A stretch of 10,967 bases of DNA, taken from the NCBI GenBank assembly GCA_020722825.1, contig DYKC01000028.1, forward strand, positions 1 to 10,967, given 5' to 3'. The first letter of the stretch is position 1. Every line of letters starts with the position of its first letter. Position numbers and translations under genes: made by a program. The notes beneath the pieces are model-generated. The model ran no database searches. It had not been told where the DNA came from and saw only the letters and a program-made list of their open reading frames with translations. Below are positions 1 to 5,939 of the stretch, in pieces. The DNA is from Vermiphilus sp. GTDB lineage: Bacteria > Ratteibacteria > UBA8468 > B48-G9 > JAFGKM01.

Positions 1-329
1 AGAAGATTTCCAACAACTATCTTGAACAGATAATGCTGTCTCTAAAAAAAGCAGGTTTTGTTGAGAGTATAAGCGGCGCCAGAGGAGGCTACATCCTTAT
101 AAAAAGGCCTGCGGAGATAAAGATATTCAATATCGTGAAGGTTCTTGAGGGTTCTATATCGCCGGTCCCCTGCATAGACCATAAGAAGATGTGTAAGCAG
201 GAGGCTCACTGTTCAACCAAAAGTCTGTGGATGAAGGTGAAAAAGAGCATAAAAGACGTTTTGACGTCTATTACACTGAAGGACCTCACGGAAGAAAAGA
301 GCAGAAAATCATCGGATGTGGTAAAATGA
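1..329 (+). CDS. Rrf2-family transcriptional regulator (IscR-like), 5' end missing
   Basis: This is the C-terminal part of an Rrf2-type winged-helix regulator. The reading frame is open to the left edge, where it begins KISNNYLEQIM from base 3, so the true start lies outside the window. Visible hallmarks are the recognition-helix stretch YLEQIMLSLKKAGFV, the wing motif SGARGGYIL and the VLEG segment. A three-cysteine cluster follows (C-x6-C-x5-C, at about bases 171, 192 and 210), ending CSTKSLW, like the [2Fe-2S] ligand loop of IscR with its C-x5-C-x5-C spacing. The family senses Fe-S status, cysteine supply or redox stress. Its position 44 nt before a run of sulfur and Fe-S genes suggests it regulates that run. 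Whether this copy binds a cluster is inferred from the cysteines only. Confidence 0.87.
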   Translation, partial: KISNNYLEQIMLSLKKAGFVESISGARGGYILIKRPAEIKIFNIVKVLEGSISPVPCIDHKKMCKQEAHCSTKSLWMKVKKSIKDVLTSITLKDLTEEKSRKSSDVVK

Positions 330-358
330 TGTAGATATTTTTAGTAAGCCTACTTGAC

Positions 359-364
359 AGGAGG
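359..364 (+). promoter_or_regulatory. Shine-Dalgarno site of the thi4 gene
   Basis: A perfect AGGAGG lies 9 nt before the ATG at 374. It supports that start (or the adjacent ATG at 377, since the gene opens with two Met codons). No convincing promoter is visible in the 44-nt gap after the regulator, so thi4 is probably read through from upstream. Confidence 0.75.
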
Positions 365-373
365 AAAGAGAGA

Positions 374-1132
374 ATGATGGAAGAGAATGTTATCTCAAAG
401 GCGATAGTTGAAACCTATATGAAGGAGTTTGTTTCCAATCTTGACGTGGATGTGGCGGTTGTGGGTGCCGGACCTTCAGGCCTTGTCTGCGCCTATTATC
501 TTGCACTGAAGGGTCTTAAGGTAACGGTCTATGAAAGGGCCCTCAGGATAGGTGGCGGAATGCCGGCAGGCGGTATGATGTTCAACAATATTGTGGTGGA
601 GGAAGAGGCAAAAAGCATTATGGATGAGTTTGACGTCAGTTTGAAAAAATATGACGTCGGACTCTATACCGCCGATGCACTTGAAACAATATCCGCCTTT
701 TCTTTCAAAACGATAAAAAAGGGCGTTAAGATATACAACCTTATCGGCGTGGAGGATGTAGTCATCAGAGGGCAGGAGATAACGGGAGTGGTCTTGAACT
801 GGTCAGCCGTTACTCTCGCACACCTTCATGTTGACCCACTTGCCGTAAAGGCGAAGGCAGTGGTTGATGCAACCGGGCATGACAGCGAGTTATGCAGAAT
901 TGTTGAAAGGAAGGTTGGAGGACTGAAGGTCAGCGGAGAAAAGTCTATGTGGGCTCAGGAGGGCGAAAGGATTCTCATTGAAAACACGAAAGAGGTGTAT
1001 CCCAACCTTTTTGTCTGCGGGATGGCGGCAAATGCCATTTATGGTTCTCCGAGGATGGGACCCATCTTCGGGGGGATGTTACTATCAGGGAAGAAGGCTG
1101 CCTCACTGATTGCTGAAAAACTTAATCTGTGA
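374..1132 (+). CDS. thi4: Thi4-family thiazole synthase, sulfide-dependent (His) type
   Basis: Thi4 makes the thiazole phosphate precursor of thiamine from NAD (or ribose-1,5-bisphosphate in methanogens) and glycine with Fe(II). At 252 aa the protein has the usual size of prokaryotic Thi4. It shows the Rossmann FAD/NAD-type GAGPSG loop (residues 31-36) after the strand VDVAVV, an ER pair after the second strand (YER, 53-55), the GGGMPAGG loop (60-67) and the C-terminal SPRMGPIFGGMLLSG segment. The catalytic loop reads NWSAVTLAHLHVDPL. In yeast Thi4 this loop carries the cysteine that donates its own sulfur in a single turnover. Here histidine 152 takes that place, as in the methanogen enzymes that use free sulfide and turn over repeatedly. 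The next gene starts 21 nt after the stop. FAD-dependent oxidoreductase or geranylgeranyl reductase annotations would be wrong given this loop. Confidence 0.93.
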   Translation: MMEENVISKAIVETYMKEFVSNLDVDVAVVGAGPSGLVCAYYLALKGLKVTVYERALRIGGGMPAGGMMFNNIVVEEEAKSIMDEFDVSLKKYDVGLYTADALETISAFSFKTIKKGVKIYNLIGVEDVVIRGQEITGVVLNWSAVTLAHLHVDPLAVKAKAVVDATGHDSELCRIVERKVGGLKVSGEKSMWAQEGERILIENTKEVYPNLFVCGMAANAIYGSPRMGPIFGGMLLSGKKAASLIAEKLNL

Positions 1133-1153
1133 TTCGTCGGTAAAGGAATTTAT

Positions 1154-2353
1154 ATGGCAAAGACAATTGCGGAAATTAACAAAAAGATAAAGGAAGGAAA
1201 AGCGGTAGTTGTCACGGCAGAGGAGATTGTTGAACTTGCGAAAAAACATCCTACAAAGAAACTGTCTGAGGAGATAGATGTTGTTACAACCGGAACCTTT
1301 GGACCAATGTGTTCATCAGGGGTATTCCTTAACTTTGGACATTCAAGTCCCAGGGTTAAGATAGGCGGAGGAAGGGTCTATCTCAACGGGGTTCCCGGTT
1401 ATGCAGGCATTGCGGCGGTTGATACCTATCTCGGGGCTGCGGCACTTCCGGAAGACGACCCGCGCAACTCCGAACATCCCGGTGCCTTCAGGTATGGAGG
1501 GGGACACGTCATAGAAGACCTTGTAGCAGGAAAGGAGATAACCCTGGAGATAAGTGCTTACGGAACCGACTGCTACCCTAATAAACATGTATCCACCCGT
1601 ATAAAATTAAAGGATTTGAATGAGGCATTCTTGTTTAACCCGAGAAACTGTTACCAGAACTATAACATTGCTGTAAATCTTTCAAAGAAGACCATATATA
1701 CCTATATGGGCATACTGAAACCTGAACTGGGAAATGCTAACTACTGCAGTGCCGGACAACTCTCGCCACTCCTCAAGGACCCCTTTCTTACGACGATAGG
1801 CTTCGGAACAAGGATTTTTCTCGGTGGAGGGATAGGATATGTTGCCTGGTGGGGAACCCAGTATAATCCCGGTGTCAGCAGGACAAAAAACGGAGTACCA
1901 ACTACCGGTGGAGCAACCCTTGCCTTGATAGGTGACCTGAAACAGATGAAGTCTGAATACCTGCGCGGAGCCAGTCTGACCGGTTACGGAGTAAGTTTAA
2001 TCGTAGGCATAGGGATTCCGATTCCTGTTTTGGATGAGGACATTGTCAGGTGGGCATCAATACCCGATGAAGATATATATGCGCCTGTGGTGGACTATAG
2101 CAGCGATTATCCTAGACGTACAGGAAAGGTTCTCGGAGAACTGAACTATGCACAACTTAAAAGCGGCGAGGTAACAATCCTCAACAAGAAGGTGCCGACA
2201 GGTTCACTTTCCAGTTACAGAAAGGCGCGAGAAATAGCCGAGACACTCAAGGACTGGATACAGAAAGGTAGTTTTCTACTCACGGAAAGGTTGTTCAGTT
2301 TTCCATCCGCGGAAAGTGGATACAGTTTCAGAATGATGAAAGAGGAAAATTAA
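1154..2353 (+). CDS. HcyBio (COG1900/DUF39) homocysteine biosynthesis protein
   Basis: This is a member of the HcyBio family. Its methanogen relatives (Methanosarcina MA1821 type) act with a NIL-ferredoxin protein to convert L-aspartate semialdehyde plus sulfide into homocysteine, bypassing O-acylhomoserine. At 399 aa it holds essentially only the HcyBio domain; I see no C-terminal CBS-domain pair of the kind attached in some archaeal versions. Recognisable segments are VVTTGTFGPMCSSG (44-57, with C53), GGGRVYLNGVPGYAG, SAYGTDCYP (C140), FNPRNCYQNY (C166), NANYCSAGQLSPLL (C198), and the glycine-rich FLGGGIGYVAWWGTQYNPG. C53 and C140 are the best candidates for carrying persulfide, by analogy with the conserved cysteines of the family. 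The gene ends 1 nt before the ATG of the NIL-ferredoxin gene, so the two are surely translated together. Confidence 0.92.
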   Translation: MAKTIAEINKKIKEGKAVVVTAEEIVELAKKHPTKKLSEEIDVVTTGTFGPMCSSGVFLNFGHSSPRVKIGGGRVYLNGVPGYAGIAAVDTYLGAAALPEDDPRNSEHPGAFRYGGGHVIEDLVAGKEITLEISAYGTDCYPNKHVSTRIKLKDLNEAFLFNPRNCYQNYNIAVNLSKKTIYTYMGILKPELGNANYCSAGQLSPLLKDPFLTTIGFGTRIFLGGGIGYVAWWGTQYNPGVSRTKNGVPTTGGATLALIGDLKQMKSEYLRGASLTGYGVSLIVGIGIPIPVLDEDIVRWASIPDEDIYAPVVDYSSDYPRRTGKVLGELNYAQLKSGEVTILNKKVPTGSLSSYRKAREIAETLKDWIQKGSFLLTERLFSFPSAESGYSFRMMKEEN

Positions 2354-2354
2354 A

Positions 2355-2768
2355 ATGGATACTCAACAAAAAAAATTCGTTATGCATTTCCCCAGAAAAC
2401 TGGTTGACAAGCCCATTATGTCCAGTCTTGTAAAACAGTTTGACCTGGAGTTCAATATACTCAAGGCGTACGTGACACCCGAAGAGGAAGGCACCCTCGT
2501 TCTTGCCCTGTATGGAACCGACAGGAACCTCATCAAGGCAATCACGCACCTCAAGGAAATTGGTGTAAGGGTACAGTCAATAGCCAGCGATATAAAAATG
2601 ATTGAGGAGTTATGCACGGCCTGCACGGTGTGCATACCATTGTGTCCGGTTGGTGCCCTGTACCAGGACAGGAAGACCATGAGCGTAAGGTTTGATGCCG
2701 AGAAATGTATCGCCTGCGGTGTGTGTATCAAGGCATGCCCGACGAAAGCGATGGTCTCCACCATCTGA
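2355..2768 (+). CDS. NIL-domain plus 2[4Fe-4S] ferredoxin protein, partner of HcyBio
   Basis: The first 80 or so residues of this 137-aa protein match the NIL fold, a small ACT-like domain first seen in methionine ABC importers. It opens with the typical FPRKLVDKPIMSSLVKQFDLEFNI-like region (residues 12-35). The C-terminal 50 residues are a double ferredoxin module: cysteines 87, 90, 93 and 97 (CTACTVCIPLCP) and 118, 121, 124 and 128 (CIACGVCIKACP), each CxxCxxCxxxCP for one [4Fe-4S] cluster. In methanogens the matching protein (MA1822 type) is needed with HcyBio for sulfide-to-homocysteine assimilation and is thought to supply electrons or relay sulfur. The near-overlap with the preceding gene and a GAGG before the start support a complex. 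The stop overlaps the Shine-Dalgarno of the nifS remnant. Confidence 0.92.
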   Translation: MDTQQKKFVMHFPRKLVDKPIMSSLVKQFDLEFNILKAYVTPEEEGTLVLALYGTDRNLIKAITHLKEIGVRVQSIASDIKMIEELCTACTVCIPLCPVGALYQDRKTMSVRFDAEKCIACGVCIKACPTKAMVSTI

Positions 2769-2778
2769 AGGAGCATTT

Positions 2779-3160
2779 ATGATATATATGGACCATAATG
2801 CAACCACCCCCTGCGATAAAAGGGTTATTCAGGCGATGCTTCCCTATCTCAGGGAAAGGTTCAGCAACCCGTCCTCACTTTATCAACCTGCCAGAGAGGC
2901 CAGAAAGGCGGTGGACAGGGCGCGCGAGCAGGTAGCGGAAAGGCACTAAAATCTCTCAGTTTCTCCACGGTGGAGAGCAGGAAAAAGGCAGGAGGAGCGG
3001 TACCGAGAATGTACCTGGTATCATTGGTATAGGCAGGGCGGCAGAGATAGCCGTAGGTGAAATGGAAGAAGAGAGAAAGAAGGTGAAACTCCTGCGGGAT
3101 AAACTTGAAAAAGGAATTCAGGAGCGTATACCTGAGATAGTAATTAACGGGAAGAAATGA
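2779..3160 (+). pseudogene. nifS: Broken nifS/iscS-type cysteine desulfurase with two internal losses
   Basis: The first 56 codons (2779-2949) are a clean NifS N-terminus: DHNATTPCD, RFSNPSSLYQPAREARKAV. A Shine-Dalgarno AAGGAG lies at 2768-2773. The frame then hits TAA at 2947. From about 2936, in another frame, comes a stretch from the middle of the same protein: RKGTKISQFLHGG, then RRSGTENVPGIIGIGRAAE, ending INGKK and TGA at 3158-3160, which overlaps the nadA ATG. NifS proteins are about 380-400 aa. Missing are roughly 160 residues between the parts, including the GGTEADN region and the PLP-binding lysine, and roughly 90 C-terminal residues with the SSGSAC active-site cysteine. The product cannot be a desulfurase. 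No other stops or frameshifts occur within the kept pieces, so the losses are recent or an assembly error. Confidence 0.86.
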
Positions 3161-4053
3161 AGAAAAGCATAGACAGACTGAAGAGAGAAAAAGGAGCGGT
3201 GATACTGGCGCATAACTACCAGGTACCGGAAATCCAGGATATTGCCGATTTTCTTGGAGATTCTCTTGAACTTGCAAAAAAATCAACTGAACTGGACTGT
3301 AAAATTATTATTTTCTGCGGGGTGAGGTTCATGGCAGAGACTGCAAAGATTTTATCCCCGGAGAAAAAAGTCCTCATCCCAGAGATTGATGCGGGATGCC
3401 CTTTGGCTGACATGGCCCAACCGGACGAGGTTTTGAAACTGAAAGAAAAACACCCGAACGCATGGATAGTCTCTTACGTAAACACATCTGCCGAAATCAA
3501 GGCGATAACCGACGTATGCTGTACCTCAGCAAACGCGGAGAAGGTGGTAAGAAATGTTCCTACCAGAAAGATAATATTCCTGCCGGACAGAAATCTTTGC
3601 TATTATGTGAAGAAACGCGTACAGGAGAAAGAGATAGTCTGCTGGGATGGTTACTGTTACGCACACAGAAGATTTACCGCCGAGGAGGTTAAAACGGCAA
3701 GGGAAACCTATCCTTCTGCGGAAATACTTGTACACCCAGAGTGCAACCCGGAGGTACAGGAACTAGCAGACGGTATCTATTCAACCTCTGGTATGCTGAG
3801 AAGAGCGAAAGGAACAAAGGCAGAAACGATTGTTATCGGAACCGAGGAGGGGATGATATACCGCCTTAAAAAGGAGGTGCCTGAGAAGAGTTTTTATTCA
3901 CTCGGCTCAGCAAAAACCTGTTATGACATGAAGAAGATAACTGTTGAAAGTCTTAAAAACGCTCTTGAGAGGGAGAGGTATGAGATAACACTTCCAGAAA
4001 AGATTATGGAAAAAGCAAGGCATTCACTTGAAAGGATGATAGAGTACATATAA
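3157..4053 (+). CDS. nadA: Quinolinate synthase A
   Basis: NadA condenses iminoaspartate with dihydroxyacetone phosphate to quinolinate, the first ring compound of NAD synthesis. The 298-aa length is normal for the short form. Motifs in order are AHNYQVPEIQDIADFLGDS (18-36), FCGVRFMAE, DAGCPLADM (C81), SYVNTSAEIKA, CCTSANA, WDGYCYAH (C167), HPECNPEV, STSGML, and SAKTCYDMKKIT (C255). C81, C167 and C255 match the three ligands of the oxygen-labile [4Fe-4S] cluster, whose fourth iron binds substrate. The ATG sits inside the terminal codons of the nifS remnant (ATGA overlap) and has only a weak upstream purine run. Its own ribosome site may therefore have been lost with the nifS 3' end. No nadB or nadC is in the window. 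Confidence 0.97.
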   Translation: MKKSIDRLKREKGAVILAHNYQVPEIQDIADFLGDSLELAKKSTELDCKIIIFCGVRFMAETAKILSPEKKVLIPEIDAGCPLADMAQPDEVLKLKEKHPNAWIVSYVNTSAEIKAITDVCCTSANAEKVVRNVPTRKIIFLPDRNLCYYVKKRVQEKEIVCWDGYCYAHRRFTAEEVKTARETYPSAEILVHPECNPEVQELADGIYSTSGMLRRAKGTKAETIVIGTEEGMIYRLKKEVPEKSFYSLGSAKTCYDMKKITVESLKNALERERYEITLPEKIMEKARHSLERMIEYI

Positions 4054-4062
4054 AGGACTGCG

Positions 4063-4440
4063 ATGGAATATACCGAGAAGGTTTATGAATATCTTCGGAA
4101 TCCCAAAAATATGGGCAGGATAGAGAATCCGGACGGCGTGGGTACCGTTGGAAATCCGGTATGCGGAGACGTTATGAAGATCTATATAAAGGTGAAGGAC
4201 AACATAATAGACGACATAAAGTTTGAGACATTCGGCTGCGGCGCGGCAATAGCAACTTCATCTGTTATAACTGAACTTGCAAAAGAAAAAAGCCTGCAGG
4301 AAGCGGAAAAGATATCCAATGAGGAGGTGGTGGACTTTCTCGGGGGACTGCCTCCAATAAAAAAGCACTGTTCCCTGCTGGCAGAAGAGGGATTGAAAGC
4401 GGCTATCAAGGACTACCGTGACTACCGTGACAAACAATAG
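4063..4440 (+). CDS. iscU: IscU/NifU N-terminal-type Fe-S cluster scaffold protein
   Basis: This 125-aa protein is a stand-alone IscU-like scaffold on which [2Fe-2S] and [4Fe-4S] clusters are built before transfer to apoproteins. The three cluster cysteines are all present: GNPVCGD (C34, followed by the conserved D36), ETFGCGAAIATSS (C59) and KKHCSLLAEEG (C103). The N-terminal YTEKVYEYLRNPKNMG is typical of NifU/SufU-like forms. It lacks a zinc-site insertion of the SufU kind, so the IscU/NifU class fits better. A good AAAGGA Shine-Dalgarno lies a few nt before the ATG, 9 nt after nadA ends. Its normal sulfur donor would be the NifS encoded just upstream, which is broken here. The C-terminus carries a short duplicated DYR unit. 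Confidence 0.95.
   Translation: MEYTEKVYEYLRNPKNMGRIENPDGVGTVGNPVCGDVMKIYIKVKDNIIDDIKFETFGCGAAIATSSVITELAKEKSLQEAEKISNEEVVDFLGGLPPIKKHCSLLAEEGLKAAIKDYRDYRDKQ
4411..4431 (+). repeat. Tandem 9-nt duplication at the iscU 3' end
   Basis: GACTACCGT occurs twice in direct succession (4411-4419 and 4420-4428), followed by a further GAC. It encodes DYR-DYR-D just before the iscU stop. It is in frame and probably a harmless slippage product in the unstructured tail of the scaffold. Confidence 0.8.
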
Positions 4441-4458
4441 GTATCAGAGTAAGATACC
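4440..4458 (+). other. Small stem-loop just after iscU
   Basis: GGTATC and GATACC pair as a 6-bp stem with a 7-nt loop, starting on the last base of the iscU stop codon. No T-run follows, so it is not an intrinsic terminator. It could be a 3'-end stabiliser or a chance pairing. The rest of the 102-nt gap (4441-4542) shows no coding frame; TATAGT at 4519-4524 is a possible but unsupported -10 element. Confidence 0.25.
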
Positions 4459-4542
4459 GGTTACAGAAAGTCTTCTTGCGTCGCCACATTGCGGCTTCCA
4501 GAAATTTCCTGTGCTGTTTATAGTTCATAGAGAGGAGAAACA

Positions 4543-4773
4543 ATGGGTCTGAAAGAAAAGGTGGAGAAGTCAGTGGAAGAGATAAGAAAATTTCTGCAGT
4601 TGGAGGGTGGAGACTGCGAGGTTGTTGATGTTGATGAAAACGGGAAGGTAAGTGTGAGACTGAAGGGGGCCTGCAGGGGCTGTCCTTTCTCTACGATTAC
4701 CCTGAAGATGCGTATAGAGGCAATTATTAGGGAGCAGGTGCCTGAGGTAAAAGAGGTAGTGGCTGTAGACTGA
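4543..4773 (+). CDS. Nfu/NifU C-terminal domain Fe-S carrier
   Basis: This is a 76-aa single-domain protein of the NifU C-terminal (Nfu) family, which carries a [4Fe-4S] cluster, usually bridged between two subunits, and hands it to client enzymes. The core motif GACRGCPFSTITLK holds the CxxC pair (C44 and C47). The N-terminal helix LKEKVEKSVEEIRKFLQLEGGD leads into the alpha-beta domain, and the end (VPEVKEVVAVD) is typical. An extra cysteine at position 25 sits in GGDCEVV. AGAGGAG at 4531-4537 supports the start. Together with the upstream scaffold it amounts to a NifU split into separate N- and C-terminal proteins. NadA and MnmA next door are plausible clients. Confidence 0.93.
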   Translation: MGLKEKVEKSVEEIRKFLQLEGGDCEVVDVDENGKVSVRLKGACRGCPFSTITLKMRIEAIIREQVPEVKEVVAVD

Positions 4774-4774
4774 A

Positions 4775-5863
4775 ATGCGAAAGAAGGTACTGGTTGGTAT
4801 GAGCGGCGGCGTTGATTCTTCGGTTGCGGCATATCTGCTGAAAGAACAGGGATATGATGTAACCGGTGCTTTTATGAACCTGTGGGCAGAAACGGGAAAA
4901 CCGGAAGCAGAATCTCTCAGGTCTGCCTGTTACAGCCCTGAAGGGAAAGAGATTGAAGATGTAAAGAAGGTGGCTGAACTGCTTAACATAAGGTTGTACA
5001 TAGTTGACCTGTCAAAAGAATATGCGAAAGAGGTCCTGCAATACTTCAAAAAAGAGTATCTCGCCGGACGTACCCCCAACCCCTGCGTTGTCTGCAACAG
5101 ACTTCTCAAGTTTGGTCTTCTGCGGGATAAAGCATCCTCTCTATCCGGCATTCATTTTGACTTTTTTGCAACAGGACACTACGCCCGTGCTGAATACGAC
5201 AAAACTCTTAACAGGTACACACTGAAAAAAGCCACTGACACTGAAAAGGACCAGAGTTATTTTCTCTTTTTACTGACACAGAAGCAGATTTCGCAGTCTA
5301 TCTTTCCTCTCGGCAGGTATCAAAAGAAACAGGTGCGCGCTCTTGCAAAAAAATATAACCTGCCTGTGTCAGAGAAAAAGGAAAGCCAGGACTTTATCAG
5401 CGGAGACAGGTCTCTACTCTTTGAAGACAGGATGGAAGAAGGGCCTATTGTGGACAGGACCGGCAGGGTTCTGGGCAGACATAAAGGGATTTTCAGATAT
5501 ACGATAGGGCAGAGAAAAGGACTGGGTATAGCAGCAAAAAGTCCTCTCTACGTTATCGGGATAAACCCGGCGAAAAACCACATAGTTGTGGGAGAAAAGA
5601 AAGATGTTTATGGCAGGCAGTTTATCGCAGAAAACGTAAATCTTGTCAGTCTTGAAAAGATTGATGCTCCACTGAAGGTCAATGCGAAGATACGTTACAA
5701 GCACACAGCCGCTACGGCTGTGGTTGAACCGGCGGATAACCGCGGGAACCTGAGGATAAGGTTTGAAAGACCGCAGTGGGCAATAACTCCGGGACAGGCA
5801 GTTGTTTTTTACAGGGACGATGTTCTTCTCGGAGGGGGGGTTATCCGTCGTAAGGGTTTATGA
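4775..5863 (+). CDS. mnmA: tRNA-uridine 2-sulfurtransferase (2-thiouridylase), variant active site
   Basis: MnmA activates U34 of Lys, Glu and Gln tRNAs with ATP and replaces the 2-oxygen with sulfur. At 362 aa it is full length: PP-loop SGGVDSS (10-16), GRTPNPCVVCNRLLKFG (98-114), ATGHYAR, DQSYFLF (159-165), GIFRYTIGQRKGLGIA (238-253), then the C-terminal beta domain with RPQWAITPGQAVVFY. The first catalytic cysteine region has a CxxC (C104, C107). At the second site, where E. coli has C199 in an SxxxCF context, this protein reads ESQDFISGDRS (203-213) with no cysteine. The N-terminal CC(S) found in common forms is also changed, to SACYSPEG (C52). The first of these changes could represent a sulfide- or Fe-S-dependent subclass. 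It starts 1 nt after the Nfu stop, linking it to Fe-S supply. Confidence 0.95.
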   Translation: MRKKVLVGMSGGVDSSVAAYLLKEQGYDVTGAFMNLWAETGKPEAESLRSACYSPEGKEIEDVKKVAELLNIRLYIVDLSKEYAKEVLQYFKKEYLAGRTPNPCVVCNRLLKFGLLRDKASSLSGIHFDFFATGHYARAEYDKTLNRYTLKKATDTEKDQSYFLFLLTQKQISQSIFPLGRYQKKQVRALAKKYNLPVSEKKESQDFISGDRSLLFEDRMEEGPIVDRTGRVLGRHKGIFRYTIGQRKGLGIAAKSPLYVIGINPAKNHIVVGEKKDVYGRQFIAENVNLVSLEKIDAPLKVNAKIRYKHTAATAVVEPADNRGNLRIRFERPQWAITPGQAVVFYRDDVLLGGGVIRRKGL

Positions 5864-5885
5864 AATGTGTTTTTTATAGTAAAAT
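5857..5885 (+). promoter_or_regulatory. Weak sigma-70-like promoter candidate before the envelope genes
   Basis: TAAAAT (5880-5885) could be a -10 box, with TTTATG (5857-5862) as a poor -35 at 17-nt spacing. It falls in the 76-nt gap that separates the sulfur genes from the envelope genes, a logical place for a new transcript. The -35 matches consensus at only three of six bases, so this is tentative. No terminator hairpin is visible in the gap. Confidence 0.25.
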
Positions 5886-5939
5886 CATACCAATATCTAT
5901 GTCAACACAAATATTTACGATGGACATGGAGGGGCTATT

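Noticed and set aside
354..359. Exact TTGACA hexamer as a -35 box
   Set aside because: It runs straight into the AGGAGG ribosome site, only 15 nt before the thi4 start, which leaves no room for a -10 box and leader.
2363..2776. A 137-codon open frame on the minus strand opposite the NIL-ferredoxin
   Set aside because: It is an antisense shadow: the + strand carries two full ferredoxin motifs and a ribosome site, and the minus product resembles nothing.
2692..2778. An upstream extension of the nifS frame starting at 2692
   Set aside because: It overlaps the ferredoxin C-terminal codons in another frame. NifS homology begins at the ATG 2779, which has its own AAGGAG.
2861..3286. A 141-codon open frame on the minus strand over the nifS remnant
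   Set aside because: Its product has no recognisable domain, while the + strand of the same bases clearly encodes NifS and NadA segments.
5864..5939. An intrinsic terminator between mnmA and the radical SAM gene
   Set aside because: The T-run at 5870-5875 is not preceded by a GC-rich hairpin.
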